A stretch of 64,000 bases of DNA from Ryuthela nishihirai (GCA_038380435.1 JAWZYU010000017.1:19839283-19903282); one strand, 5' to 3'; counted from the stretch's first letter, positions 28,801 to 43,800 are shown. The notes: generated by a model not told the origin, from the letters alone. Translations and numbers: made by a program.

Positions 28801-31800
28801 TATAACCATATGTTGTCTGAAATGAGGAAAAAATTTTCAACAGCCAACACTTATGTTCTTCAGTCAGGAACCTCAGGCACAGCACGTCCTTTGGAGATGG
28901 ATAGCATTGAATCTGACTCAGATTACAATAAGTCTATGCGACTGTTTCTAAACGACTTTTAAATTTTTCAATTTCTTTTGATGCACCATTTACAGAAATG
29001 TAGTAAACTCATTTCTTGTAACCTCTTTTCTTTTAATCACTTTTCAGTTGCATTATTTTACATAATTTACATAATTTACATAAATAATTATGTTTACTGA
29101 AAAGTACTATATAGATGTAATTGCAAACAATCCCAGAACCTGATCACTTATTTCCTATTATTTCTTAAGCTTTGTTTGAGTGAATTTAATTTGTGCGAAG
29201 TTTTTAAAGAACAAAACCTTCATGTATGGAGGGTTGAGTGTAGTTACTTGATAATCAACTGGATTTGGTTATTATGAAAAGTCAAAACTTTTAGAATAAT
29301 AGTCAAAAATTACATACCATTTAAAAGGAAATTAGTCAAACATGATGATGGTCTGCTGTTAACATCAACTGGTGTGATACGAAAGGAAGAGGTACAATAC
29401 TGAAGTTCTGTAAAATGGCAAACAGCAGTATTTAAGATATTTAAATATAATTTTCAATTTAAAAAGCTTGACTGTAATAAAACAGTTAAGAATATTTATA
29501 AGCTACTTCTACAGCAAGATATTCATAAAGCCTATTAGAAGAGGCAAAATATGAGAATGAATTTCACTCCAATATTTTTCAGACACCACATATTATCATT
29601 TTTCAATTATAACATATTTACATTTTACTCTGATGTACTTTTAACTACATAAATCTTGTTAACTACTGACTCAAGTTTTTTAAAATTATTTTACATCAGA
29701 CCACTATGACATACACTGGTACTCAAAATTAAGGATAATCAACAAAAATGTATACAGCTGCTGATATATGTAAAAGAATGCATTGAAAATGGGCAAACAT
29801 GGAAAATACGCTGTGTGGAAAACTATCCCACATTTAAGTTGCTGCACATAAGCTGGAATATGCAAATTAGGAATACTTGAGTCTACTCACAGCTTGTAGC
29901 TGTTCTAGGCAACTCTTGCTTTCACTTCAGTGGCATGTGAGCTGATTATGTCCTGAAGACATCATTTGGATGATTTTCAGCAGTGGAGAGCGATTAGAAG
30001 GATGGAAGCAGGTCAGTCCCAGAACACTGAATGTTCCACAAAATGCCCTATCCAGACTCTGAAGACAGTTTCAACAGACAGATGTTCATCGTTCACCAGG
30101 ACAAGGCCGTCCCAGAGCCACAACTGCTGCAGACAATTGCTAAACGAGTCTTACTGCCAGACAGAACAGAGTGATGACGCTAGGCAACTGTCTTTGGAGC
30201 TTGTAGCAGCTACAGGAATGAAGATTTCAAGGCATACTGTTTACAGGAGACTTCATTAGCAAGACCTTTATGCTAGGAGACCTGTTATTTGTGTCCCTCT
30301 ACTATCACCACCCAGCAAGCTCATTTAACATGGAGTCACCAACATCACACTTGGAGTCCAGACCAGTGGTTGCATGTTATGTTCACAGATGAATCATGAT
30401 TCAGTCAAAGTACTGATTCGCAACATATTTGCATCTGGAGAGAACCAGGGGCCGCAGTCCCTCGAACATCAGAGAAAGGGACTATTCTGGTGGCCATTGT
30501 GTGATGGTTGGGACAGGAATCATGACAAATGGGTGTACAGACCTGAACATCTTTCTGAGTGGATCTGTTAGTGCCCTGCAGTACAGAGACGAGTTTCTGA
30601 ATACATATGTCAGGCCATTCAGGGGAGCAGTTGGCCTAGGTTTTATTCTTATAGATGATAATGCCGCCCTCATTGAGCTCATGTGGTAGACAATTTTCTC
30701 GAAGAGGGAGATATTTGCCGAATGGAGTGGCCACCCAGATCTCCTAAATGACCTTAATCCCACTGAGCATGTATGGGATGCTCTAAGGAGAGGCATTAAA
30801 GCTTGTCAGCCCCCTTCCAGAACACTCCACGAACTTAGAATAGCACTTGTCAAGGAGTGGTCATTAATTCTTCAAGACCTCATCAATACCCTCATAAACA
30901 GTATGAGGAGTCGTTGCTTGAGCTGCATGTTGTCAGGGGTGATCATACTCCATATTAACATACCACAAGTCGTACACAACAGAGTTTAAGTATTGTCCTA
31001 TGGACTGCTCCTTCATGTCAATTGCACAATTATGATCTTAATCCATGAACATTATATGATTATGAATTTATTCTGCTTGATTTACATTTGCAATGTAATA
31101 ATAAACCTTTCTACCAAATTTAATTGTATTCCCTTAAAAATACTTTGAGTTATATATGAATTTATACATTATCCTTTAATTTTGAGCACCAGTGTGATTA
31201 TAATTAGGATGGAAATCATAATTATTTTAATTCATATCAGATTTCCATTATCAAAATTAGTTATTAATAACTACAATGAAAATTTAATGATTTCTGCTAA
31301 AGAGATTTCCCTGTTTTGCTAATTATTTAGTGAAAGTATAATTCTTTAAGTCTAACAATATATAGTATCAGAGTGTAAATGCCCTTTACAATTTTTTCTA
31401 TAAGTTTTATTTATAAAACAAACATACCAACAGCACTGGATCTAGGTGTGCACCATTTTAGAGTGACAGTTTCATAAACTTGGCCTTCTTTCATGGTAGT
31501 GACATGAACTCCTTCAGTGCTCACAACTCCTATTAATTCAAATTCATTCTATCAAATCCATATACTTTTTAGCAACATTTTATCTTTAAGACAGTTTGAA
31601 CTATTACATGTTGGCACTATTACAATTGTGCATTCTCTATTAACAGTGCATAACGAGAGAGCCAACATACAGATACTGGAGAGAAAAATGGAAACATTCC
31701 CATGTTGTCAATGGAGAGTCAAATTCCAAAGTCCATAATTTCTACAATAAGTTTTTCATAGAAAATTTTCATAGGAAATTTAAATCTCATTCAAATCTAT

Positions 31801-34800
31801 CTAAACTCAATTTTTCAATGATATTTGTTGGGTATTTAAAGAGCTCAAATACTAACATTTTCCTTTTTTTTTTTCAAGTTTTAATTAACTTCCAAGATGA
31901 ATTCATATGATTGACTTCTCTGTTATTCAACATTCAAACTTCCAACTAAATCGAAATTTAGACAGTTTAAATTGATGTCATATTTATCTTCAGTCATACA
32001 TTTCCCTAAAATTTATTTAGGAAAATGTATGATTAGGAAAATGTATGAAATTATACAGAGCCTCAAATTTAAATCTCCATTGGCATGAGGAAGTTTCCAT
32101 TTTTCTGTCCATTTCCTGTATACATAGATATAGTTAAATAATAGGAATAAATGACACTCTTGTACAAATATTTAAATATCAGGGTTGTTTATTTATGTGA
32201 TGATTGGGGTGGTGGTGAAAAAAATACATATAACAATCATTATCAGAAAATCCTTTAAAAGAAATGAACCACATTTTGTGATCTATTTCTCTTAAAACAA
32301 ATGAATAAGGGGGTTAGATACTGTGTTGTGAGAACTTAACATATTCTATTTACATTCAAAGGCTTTTAATGATCATACGTTTAGTGTTCAAGAATAGTTA
32401 AAACCAAAAGATATATATATATATACATATATGATTCTGACATTTATAATCTCACAGGCCAGATATCTAGGTGAAAAAAATCAAGAGGGGAGGGGGGGGG
32501 GGGTAGAACCACCATCAAGCCAGAAAATGTGAAAGCAGAGGGGCGCAAGGGACTGGATTTCTAATGAAATATAATATTTTGCCCTCCCATTTTCAGGGCT
32601 TTCAAAAATTTCTTGAAAAATGGTTGAAAAATGAAAAAAAGTTTAATAATTTTTGCCTACATTACCCTTACTAGCATTCTGAAGGTTAAGGGAGAGGTGC
32701 ATGGTTCCCTTCTCCCCAGATCTGGCCCTGTAATCTCACGTTTGAAAATATAATATGCCAAATTGTCTCAATTAAGAATATTTCCTTTTTTAATGAGTTG
32801 GGGGTGTTTTTTGCACATAGTGGGCTAAATAGCCAGGTGCTGATTGAGAAGATTGGGCAAAGAAAACCCACTGGACCATTGTTAGAAGATAGATGGTAGC
32901 CTCCTGTCAAGTCCATTCAGTGTTTTCTTTAATGTGTGCAAGGTATTTGACTTTCTTGGCACATGGGACCACAGCTTTATGTCCCATCTGACAGATAATG
33001 GCTTTTTCAAGCTCATCAGTGTCCCCTTTCTGACTGAGGGCAGAGTGGGGTTTTTGCAGAGATAAATCTCCATATTGGCCCAGGAACTACAGATTATGAG
33101 CCTGAAGTGCTATCAACTGAGCCAACCATCACTCCTCTCTTTTTAATAACATAGTACATAATAAATTGGTTTTAACATGTATTTCTAGTACAAAATAAGT
33201 TTCAGCAATTATTTACAACCTAGTCAATAATTTAACTTGCTAATTTTAATAACCACTATCCAGTGGTACTCTTAAACAATAATAAATAAAATAAATAAAC
33301 ACCCCATCAAGCAGCTGCTTGCCACAGATGTCTGACAGGAGCCTGCCAGTTTATATGCCACAGTAGAAGGTCTGAGAGGATGGCGGGACCTCAGCAGAAA
33401 AACATTACTACATCCATGCCTTAACCGGGGCTCGAACCCAGGTCCCTTAAATCAGTAGCCCAGCGTGCTAATCACTCGGCCACAGGATGGTACTCTTAAA
33501 CAATAAAGTTCTACAATTAAAATAAAACTATGAATATTACCAGTTAAAAGAATGTTTCAAATGTTACCAGTGTCTAATGTTGCAGTGATCATATCCTTGC
33601 TACTGATGTTAAAGTTCTTTCCTCTATAGACAAATCCTTCATGTTTCAAGTAGTTACTTTAGCTTCATGTTGATATACCATAGCGTTTATTCCAAGCATC
33701 CTAATCTTCTCACCTCTGGTGTCACTCCCCTACTTAACATGGATTATAATTCCTTGCTATCTTCAGAAGTTTGTCTACTTATGGTATATGGAGATTTTAT
33801 GCAAGCATGTATCACTGTCTAGGTGTATTGACATCATGTTGTTGGCTCATAGATTTGGTTTCTAAGGTTGTCCCATTAGTTCTTTTGGGAGATATATCAT
33901 TTTTGTTTGTGGTTCTGCAACAACTTTAACAGATTAAGCAGATTATATACTTCATCATTACAGTGTTTTTCTCTTTTGATAGAAATCAACTGTTCTGCCA
34001 TATCAAGGTGAAAGGTTGCTTATGGTGCACAAATGGAGGAAAGGATTTAATGGACATTGGTGACATTTGAAACTGTTAAAGTAAATATATTGTTTAAGAA
34101 TACAATTTGACATTGGTTTTCAAAACAAATAAATTTATAGTTGTGATTATAGTAATGATTTAGCATAGCTCACCAGTCTTGAAGACCTCAGCATGAGCAG
34201 AAGCTGGATGGAGAAGTTCTACATCATAGTTGGCAGAAGAATTGGCATTTTGTTCTTCCTGTCCCCCCAAAAATAAATATATATTTTCATATATACACCA
34301 TACATTTACAATTTACAAGTAAACAATAATTAAAAAACTAATTTTACATTCTCAAACACTTTATGCATGTCTTCACTTCTAGCTGGAATACTTGAAAGTA
34401 AATAATTAGTTCTACTTTATACCATCACTCTCAAGTTATAGGTGTACCAACTGAGTCCTGTGTGGACACATTATAAATACAAAAGAACAAATAAGGATTA
34501 ATGATGCCACAATATACATTTTAAAAAAATCTGATATATATATATATCCTAAAAAGTAACAAAGAATTAATTGCTATTGATTAAATCACTTACTTTGGCT
34601 GGGTTGTTTCACCTCTGAGCAGTTTTTTTGGACTCCAAGGGCTCAGAGTTTACTCATTTTCTTTTTTCTTTCTTGAGGGGGAAGCACAGAACATTTATAT
34701 ATACACAGTAATACCTCAAAGTTATGTCATAATTGGCTCCACAATTGGTGACATAAATTGAGGTATAGATTTATGTACATTGCAATATGAAAGTGAAATA

Positions 34801-37800
34801 ATTGGTTCCAGGCTAGACACTCAATAAGTAAAACTCACATTCCAAGTGAATCTTTATGTTTTATTGTCATTTTAATATTTAAATATATTTCCATTTTTAA
34901 TTTGATTTTACTTTATTTTCATTACATTTAAATAACATAAAACCATCTTCTTCTGGTTCCTAAAATATATTTTAGGAACCAGAAGTTCCTAACTGGTTCC
35001 TAAAATGGTTCCTAATTTGGTTCCTAAAATATATTTTAGGAACTAGAAGATGGTTTTAAAAAGTGGGGAATAGATGTCTGGCACGATAAAGACTTTTTCT
35101 TCTCCTGGAGAATTTTTTCATAGCATGATAACATCCTTTTTACACCATGTCTGATTGCTGCAACTCTTTCTTCATTGGAATCAATTTCTTTGAGAATCTT
35201 CAGACCAGTCTCAATCAGTCCAAGATTTTTCTTTCAATTTTCCAATTGTCATTGTCTTCATCATTGATAGAGGCTCCTCATCTTGTTCCACAGCAGTTTG
35301 ATCATGAATTTCCATGAGTTCATCAAATGTAAATTTGTGGTTGTAAGGATCCAAAAGTTCAATGACATCTTCATGGTTGACCTCCAAACCCAGCTGTGTT
35401 GCAATAGTGACCACTTCTTCTATTCCTTGAATAACAGGATCAATTTCTGGAGCTGTGTCAGTGTCCTCACTGAATTCTTTCATTGTTTTTTTGCTAATTT
35501 CAGGCCATGAGTCTCCTATAATCCTTACATTATCAAGGATGTCAAATGCTTTCCAGAAGTCTTTTATCATCAGTTCAGTTTTCTTTCATGGCTGCATTCA
35601 AATGAGTAAAAGAATATCGAGTGTAGTAAGCCTTAAACATTTTGGTAACCCCCTGGTCCTTTGGTTGAATCAGGCTTGTTGTGTTTAGAGGCAAGGAAAC
35701 CACTTTCACTCTTGGATCAAAGTCAAGTGAAGTTGCTGGAGGATGACCTGGTGCATTATCAAGAATTAGCATCACTTTGAATGGAAGATTCTCATATTGG
35801 CAATAATGTTCAACGTTGAGAATGAAGTGGTGACCAAACCAGTCTTCGAAAACTGAAACAGTTACCCAAGCCTTAGGATTAGATTCCAAAGTACTGGGAG
35901 ACCACATTTGGATGCATTTTTCAGCCTTTTGGGATTCTCAGACCAATACATGAGAAGTGGCTTTAACTTGCAATCACCAGAAGCATTTTTACCGATCATT
36001 CATACAATCAGCTGGTCTTTTGCTGCCTTGAATCCAGGAAATGTCTTTTCTTTGCGAGTGATAAATGTTCTTTTAGGTATCTTCTTCCAGAAGTGGCCAG
36101 TCTGATCAATATTAAAAATGGTCTTAGTGCAGTAACCTCCTTCATCGATTAACTTTTTTAGCTTGTCAGGAAAAGAAAGAGCAGCACCTTGATCAGCACT
36201 TGCCGCTTCTCCGCTACCTGCATTGCTGTACCAATTACAACTCTGTTGAACCCTTCCAGTATCCAGCCTAAAAAACAGGTTTCCGTTCAGAGGCCAAGCT
36301 ATTTTCTCCCTATGTTCAGCCAAAAAAAACTTTAACTTTAGAACTTTTTTGCCAAACAACTAATGAAAGGAATTATGGCATGTTGTATGCCAAATTAATC
36401 AGCATTTAATTCTGGATTTTCTGAAAATAAAGTATTTAACAAAAAAGACGATAAATTTTATTTTAATACGACTTTTTTGGAGTCATGTACTAAAAAAATG
36501 CATCTGGCAACACCAATAAAAATTTATTTTAAAAAAACTAATAGACAGAAATGATTACAATGCACATGAATAGAATGGCTATATATTTCTGAATAACAAA
36601 AAAATTTTTTTGATTTTAAGTATATATTTTTCCCATTCTCTTTAATAAACCACGAATAAATACTGTACAATAAGTCTCGATGCCCAATTCTGCTACGATT
36701 CACCAGTGCACCGCATTGAGTATTACATTTGTTGTATACATAACTCTGAGCATGACAATATGTTGCTCACCAAGTCTAGGGTGCGGACATTTTATGTATT
36801 ATCCCAGATGTTACTATACCATCCTTATATTCTACCTTATACTTAGTACTATCAACTAAATACTTTCTTTAAACTATCTTAAAGAGTACTGGTTATCAAA
36901 TACAAAAGGCCATATTACCACAGACTTGCAAAAGGCTGGAACAACTGCATCATTTGATGTTAATCTGTTAGTCTCGACATTACTGTTGTGGTTTCTAACA
37001 CATGCTACCAGTCCTGTTACATCGGAGATATCAGCAATGATGGATAAACATACGTCAGATTTCCATTGCAGATTACTGTTGTCAGTCCTGGGTTGGGTTG
37101 TTTTACCTCTGAGCGGCACTTTTTTGCACACCATGGGCTAAATGGCCAGGTCACATGGACCCCGAAGGCTCAGAGAAGGTTGGGGGAGGGGACCCACTGG
37201 AACAGCTGTTGGGAGACAGATGGTAGCCTCCCGTCAAGGCCATCCAGTGTGTTCTTTAACGTGCACAGGGTATGGCTCTCCCGCACACGGGGCCACGGCT
37301 TAACATCCCATCCGACGGACGGCGGCCTTTCCAAGCCCATCGGTGTCCCCTACTGACTGTGGGCAGGGTGGGGAATTTTGTGGAGATAAATCTCAATGTT
37401 GACCCAGCTGGGACTCGAACCTGGGAACTACAGATTACGAGCCTGGCGCACTACCGACTGAGCCACCCTGCACCTGTCAGTCCTGTTTTCAGGCCATTAT
37501 TCGTGGTTTATTAAAGAGTTTGATCCTGTTGTGCCTCGAAATATTTAGAATATTTTTCCCATTTTGTAATTTTTTTCTCAGTACCATATTTTGAGAAAAT
37601 TCTAGGCTTTTAGCCAATTGTGCTGAGTCAAATAAACAAGTCAACTTTAGATTTAAAAAAAAAAAAACAATCAATAGAAATAGATCATGTTATATACCAA
37701 ATTAAACAATTTAATTACAAATTTTATGAAAATAAATTATATAAACAGATTTGCAAGCATATTGATTTTAATAAGAAAGACTTTTTCAATGTGATATGGT

Positions 37801-40800
37801 GAAAAAAAAAGATTGCACAATACAATTAAGGCTTCATTTTGGAAAACCTGACGAATAAAAATAGTTAAATTACATTTATCGAAAGGAAATTTTCTCCTGA
37901 ATATAATAATATTCAACCTGAAATATGATTTTTATTTCTTTTAATGATTCTTTTCAGTATCGTATATATTTTAAACACCGCCAGTGTTATACAATGTGAC
38001 TTGGATTTCTCACATTCACAGATTTTCTAAACTGGTTATAAAATAGAAAAAATCTTCCTTAGCTGCTTTTTTTTGCTAAACATTATAAATTTTTTTTTTT
38101 GGTGTTGAAGTTTGGCAATCTTGGCTAAGTGCAGAAAGGTTTGTACACCAAAGCAAAAAAAAAACCAGCATTATATCATCTGTGTGGCTCAGCCAAGGTA
38201 CTAAGGGGGGTTGCCTTTAAAATCATTCAATATAAACATAAAAACTTGCAATCTTAAAAAAAATTATATTTTTCTAGAGTGGGGGGGGGGGGGTGAAACT
38301 TTCTACACGAGTTTAGCAAAGGGGACACCTTCCTAAAATTGCCCTCCCACATGACAGCTGATTTCCGTAGCAAGGAAGTCTATTTTGCTTCTGTATCCAA
38401 GACATTCATTTTCATAAAACTGTACAAGCTCAAAGTTTTTTATTAAAAAAATAAGAAATAATAAAAGAAAAATTACATATAACTTAATGGGATGTTAAAT
38501 AAAATATCTGCAACAACTTTTAAGCCAGCCTCTGATCTAGTATAATGCAGAAAGCGATAAATCAGCCGACCTAAAGATCACTAACTAATGGAAATAAATC
38601 TACAGAAATGAATTTGCTTCCATATCCAAAACCTCATTTATTTTCAGAAAATGATACCAGATCAAAGTTTTACTGGAAAAGTAATAAATAATAAAATAAA
38701 AATTAACATATAGCCTAATGTGATGTTAAAATATCCACAGCAACAGGTTGTAGGCTGGCCATACGATGTAGCATAACTATGAAAAAACAATACTTATTGA
38801 TTGCCCAAAAGATCACAAATTTACAAAAATAAATCTACTGAAATGAAAACTAAGGTTTAAATATAAAAAGTAAATACTAAATTTACAAAGGGTATCCAAT
38901 ATGCAGGTCCAAAACACTATATAGCACACGGAATGGAGATAGCATGTGTCAGCCTTCTGCTTGTTGTTTGCCTCAGTCAAGCCTAACTAATTAAATGCAG
39001 CTGCAACCATAATTTCTAAGAAGGATGTATTTACTTCCAGTTTCGATTTTAAGAATGAAAAGATGCATAGAATGATGAGGAAAATGATAAAAACAAGTTG
39101 GGAATACTGAAATAGGTTTATGACAGAAAAGAGTGTGAAACAGAAAAAAAAATGGCAGAACGTATTTTGTAATTACTTCCAAAATCTATCGTTGTTAAAA
39201 ATAGCATTTTTTTTTTGTTATTTTTAGGAGATTTTCGAAAATTTAAGGAAAAAATTGTTGATAATAGTTCAAATCAAACTTGTGAGATTAAATCAGAAGG
39301 TTGCTTCAGCAAATAGGAATGTTAACAAGCAAATCAGCAATACTGTTTAATGCTTCTAAGAAATGATAATCAGATGGCTTTATAAAATTATTTATATTGT
39401 AGTTTAATAAAATATGCATCAAATTAAAAAACAAAATTTTATTTTTGAAGCCCGATTTATATATTTTTATAAGATATATATAAAAAATATTACAATGACA
39501 ATTATCATTTTTAAAAAATCGATTTTTTTTGTTGTACTAAAAAAGGATACCTTGGCCTCTCAATTCAAATTCTCTGAATGTATACAGATGACGTGGACAC
39601 CGGAAGGGTTAAACCTACTAACCCAGCCATTGCTAGCGACAAAGTTTTCATCTTTCGCATCATCCCCAGCTTTCTCCTTTAATCATGCAAAAATTAGTTT
39701 TGCTTCTTTGCAAATGGGTTCTGGTTAACCAGGCATCTCTTAATTCTTACTTGATTCGCATCATGTTTTTAATAAGGTTTCCATCTCAAAAATTAGTCCA
39801 CGACACTTTCAGATTATGGATGAATTTATTGGCCTAGCATTCTTAACTGCTGAGAGAATCAGCTCGTCTTTAATTATGGTTTTTATTGTCATCTGAGCAA
39901 AGTTCATGATAATTTCTATCACAGGCTATTAAACCACTTTCAAAAGGCTTTATAATTTACAGTTTAGTCTCTAATGTAAAAGTTTTTCTTTTTCTTTGGT
40001 GGGAGTTTCACCCTCAGCTTGTTTGCTTTTGGAAGACATTTTCTTAATATGACCCATATGGAAAATGTCAACAATAACTAAAAAAAAACTCTTTATAAAT
40101 GATTTCAGAAGAACGATGATCATATCAATTGCTTACACACAATGCTAGATTACATTTTCGTGCAGCAAAAATAACATGTCTAGACAAGTTCACATTCCAT
40201 AATGCACTGTTGCCATCGCATGCGAAAACAAACAACATAAGTTGAGAGGATGTAAGTCAGTGTATTACTGTATATAGCTTAAATTACAATTGTCATAAAC
40301 TTTCATTTGATATATACCTAACTTATTAAGCTTAGCAACTGGGTTGAGAATATATAATGGAGCAATTGTTTTGATAAATAATCAAACGACAAGCAAAAAA
40401 CAATAAGTAAAAACATTATACTGTATATTGGTTTAATATCTCATCCCTATTCAGTTAGAAATACTCCATCCAAGGCACATAGATCTTAGCTCCCATTGAT
40501 AGTCATACTTGACTAAAGGTATATCCTTTACAAAAAACACTAAGGAGAAGGCAAGGATCTATAATAAAAAAATACAAATTTATATTTTTGAATATAAATT
40601 TCTAAATTAATTTAATTTTTTTGGGGGGGACATTTTTTTATAACATTTTTACTTCCGTTTTAAAGGTCTTTAAAAAATTTCTTGAAAAATGCATGAAATG
40701 TAAAAAAAAAGTTTAATTTTTTGCCTCCAATACTCCTTTTACTAGCATTCTCAAGTTGACAAAAAAATTGTTTACCCAAACATTTGGGTATGAAACCAGA

Positions 40801-43800
40801 GATATGAGACCTTAGAAAACAGGGTATGAGACCTTAGAAATTGAGATAAACCACTAAGCTACCAGTTGGGTTGTTTTACCTCTGAGTGGCACTTTTTTGC
40901 ACACAATGAGCTAAATGGCCAGGCCACAAGGACCCAGAAGGCTCAGAGAAAGCTGGGGGGAGGAGACCTACTGAACAGTTGTTAGGAGACTTCTGTCAAG
41001 GCCACCCAGCGCATTCCTTAACATGCACAGGGTATGGCTCTCCTGCACACGGGACCATGGCTTAACGTCTCATCTAATGGACAGCAGCCTTTCCAAGCCC
41101 ATTAGTGCCCTCTACTGACCAAGAGGAGAGCGGGGAAGTTTTGCAGAGATAAATCTCAATGCTGGCCCAGATGGGACTCAAACCTGGAAACTTCAGATTA
41201 CGAGTCTGGCACACTATCGACTGAGCCACCCCACCCACTATGCAACCAACTGCTTATCGACAGAAGTTTCAAAACTGTATACTATATATATTATTAATAT
41301 TAATATGTATATTTTAAAACTTCCATCAATAAACCATATAAAGTATTATAGAACAATCTGAATACCTCAGCCTGGTACCGATAGGAACTGCACTCTTACT
41401 AGTCATCAGTTTGTATCTTTGCATAGTTATATTTATCTATGTCCTGAACCAAGATATTGAAACTACTGGATTGTACAACAAAAATCAATCAGTTGAGATA
41501 AATTAATTAAAAAATATACATTTAAATCTGAAACAATCTTATGACAAACCTTCATTGTTGCTTTTTGAAGCTTAGATTTTGTTGGCCACCAATGATATCT
41601 CACAAATTACCAATGGTCTGCAGCCATAATTGGGGAAATACTGATCTTGGTTTTTTAATAATATTTCCCATTTTTATAATATTTTCACAATAATAATACA
41701 ATAATAATATTTTAACATTTTTAAAAAATGGTAAATCCAACTTTATTCTTAGTGAACTGAGAAATAAACTACTTTTTTGTGTTTTGAAGCTTTCATATTG
41801 GTGCTTAATTTAAATATGCAAAACATATTGTATGCATTTCAAAATTATTCATTATCAGCCAATTAAGTTATACAGGTAATATATTTTTTTTCTGAAAACA
41901 CCATAACTTGAATTTTATTTATTTTTCAAAATATTCTGGTAAAATTGTTTATTACTTAATTTTTGCATTTGTATGCATAAAACATTTCAGTACTCGGAAA
42001 TAATTTAGAAGTTGAATCATGTTCTACCTTCATAGGAATTCCTGTAACTGTAGTTGATGCCAAGTTATAATGCTGTTGAACAAGGTAGCCTAGTTTAGCT
42101 GCCAAATTACGTCCAGATTTAACTGCGTGTACTTCACTTGTCAATATAGGTGACAGCTAAAATAAAATTAAATAAAATGTTTCAAATAAACCCCTACAAT
42201 TTCAGACTCATTTTAAATTTCCTTAAATGATAGAATGTTATAAACCTATATTGTGTTTAAATACAACTGCACACCACAAGTCTGTAAAATCTAAGGATAG
42301 GTATACTACAATACTACATGGTTGGTGGATAGTTGATTCAGTTAATTATTCAGCTAAACACTATAATCAAACCTGTTACATAACAATACAATGATTCAGT
42401 TAGCATTTATACCAAGTGGCAAACTGGATATCATGCAAATATTTTAAAAGAAAATACTCAGAATCAAATATATATCAGCATCAAAAAGAAATCAAAAAGC
42501 TACTTGTAATTTAAAATCTCTTTCTTTGTTTAAATATGAGAAGCATTTAAAAAATAACAAAAATACATTTTAAAATGAATTTTAATTTAAACCATAAGAA
42601 AAAGTTACCTCTCGTTTAGGTTTTGAGGATATACTACTTTCCTTTGTTACTGGAAATGTGTGAATCATAACTAATTCACAATGATGGACCGGCATTAAGC
42701 TAGGAAAAAAGGGTTAAAAAGTAAAAAATCATTAACTTCACATGCTATTTACATACAACATAGAGCATCAAATATCAGTGCAACAACTGTTTTCTCAAGG
42801 ATTTTAAAAATTAAGTTTTAAATATATTTCAAATTTAAATCCATATTTCAGAAAAATAACATAGACAGTCTGCCTTTTAGTGCTATTTCATTAATAATGA
42901 TTTAGTCTTGTGTTTTCATTTGATAAAAAGGTGAATGCACTTGTTATAATTTTCTGCTGCAAGATTTTGGCAATTTTATATAGTATTGATTATAAGACCT
43001 GAACTGGGTTATTATTTTAGATTTCTATAGAATATTATATTTTAGCAAATATTGCCATTTAATTAGGATGGTATTCAATATAAAAGCTTATAATGATACT
43101 GTCATTAGCTTTCTGGTATCAAAACAAATCATTTACAAAATTTGAAACAGTTTTGTGATAGACAGAAAATGCTTTTTACTGCAAGACATTTAACAATGTA
43201 GAAATCAATATTTTTAAAATATATATAATATATTAAATTTCAATATATACTATTGATTCTCTATATAATAATTGTATTCCATCTATATACCATACATTTT
43301 TAAGGATTTTTTTACCCTTAAGATTTCTCCATATGAATAGATGTATTCAACTATCAAATTATCCCAAAAGTGCCTTTATTTGATGCCAAAAGATAAGAAA
43401 AAAAAAGATAAGTTCTAAATCGAAAATCTTTGGCTTTCTTGGAAAAAATAATTCTAAATGTGTATCTACTTTGTGGATTATTGTTATAATTGATAAGGTA
43501 AGCAGATCTTAAAACATATATGCAGATCGTTAAAATATATAGCAGGAACATATAGGCAAGATATGCAAAAAGCTTATTTTTACACTCATTCTAATTACAA
43601 AATATTATTTTCTTCCTGTAAAATATGCTGCTCTGCCTCTACAGCATATATTACCAAGCCTACAGAATGTCCAGATTAACCTGTTCCTATTAAATATATA
43701 TATATTTTAAGTGGTTATGATGGAGAATACTTTCATTCAATTCATAAAAAATAAATGCTTTTTCACGAGATGTAAAATCTCTTGAAAATGTTCGAAGTTT

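Larger units (their letters stand above)
27010..28962 (+). pseudogene. Tigger transposase pseudogene
   Basis: N-terminal helix-turn-helix text [20 protein letters not shown] near 27118-27178; FNADEM near 27533 (first catalytic Asp); [19 protein letters not shown] in the frame 27567-27965; [11 protein letters not shown] near 27870 (second Asp); then NTTSLI followed by a stop and PMHQGVI near 27967-27987, where the family has PMDQGVI, so the third acidic residue is His. The C-terminal acidic tail ([13 protein letters not shown]) is at 28174-28422 and resumes at 28762-28962 after the insert. Clearly dead. Confidence 0.82.
26589..29243 (+). mobile_element. Tigger (pogo) transposon copy 1, inactive
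   Basis: The outer ends share weakly inverted AACATTCCATGTGAGTGAG and TTTGCGTGAATTCAC type sequence. Inside, plus-strand pieces follow the order of a Tigger/jerky transposase from a CENP-B-like DNA-binding part near 27010 to a C-terminal tail at 28960. A tRNA-like element is inserted at 28451-28728. Several frameshifts and stops. Confidence 0.78.
36251..39608. mobile_element. piggyBac-like non-autonomous element, copy B, with nested insert
   Basis: Ends CCCTTCCAG and GGAAGGG; right flank TTAA (39609-39612), left flank TTGAA, a mutated TTAA. The interior matches copy A (16245-18617) closely, for example around 36350-36560 and 38330-39530. It interrupts Tigger copy 2 and is itself interrupted at about 36639-37537. 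Confidence 0.8.
34704..40271 (-). mobile_element. Tigger transposon copy 2, split by later insertions
   Basis: Ends CAGTAATACCTCAAAG and, at the right, a complement reading TACAGTAATACACTG, with TA on both sides. Removing the piggyBac-like insert (36251-39608) leaves about 2.2 kb, normal for Tigger. The minus strand encodes the N-terminal part at about 40080-39610 and the catalytic part at 36250-35211. Confidence 0.82.
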
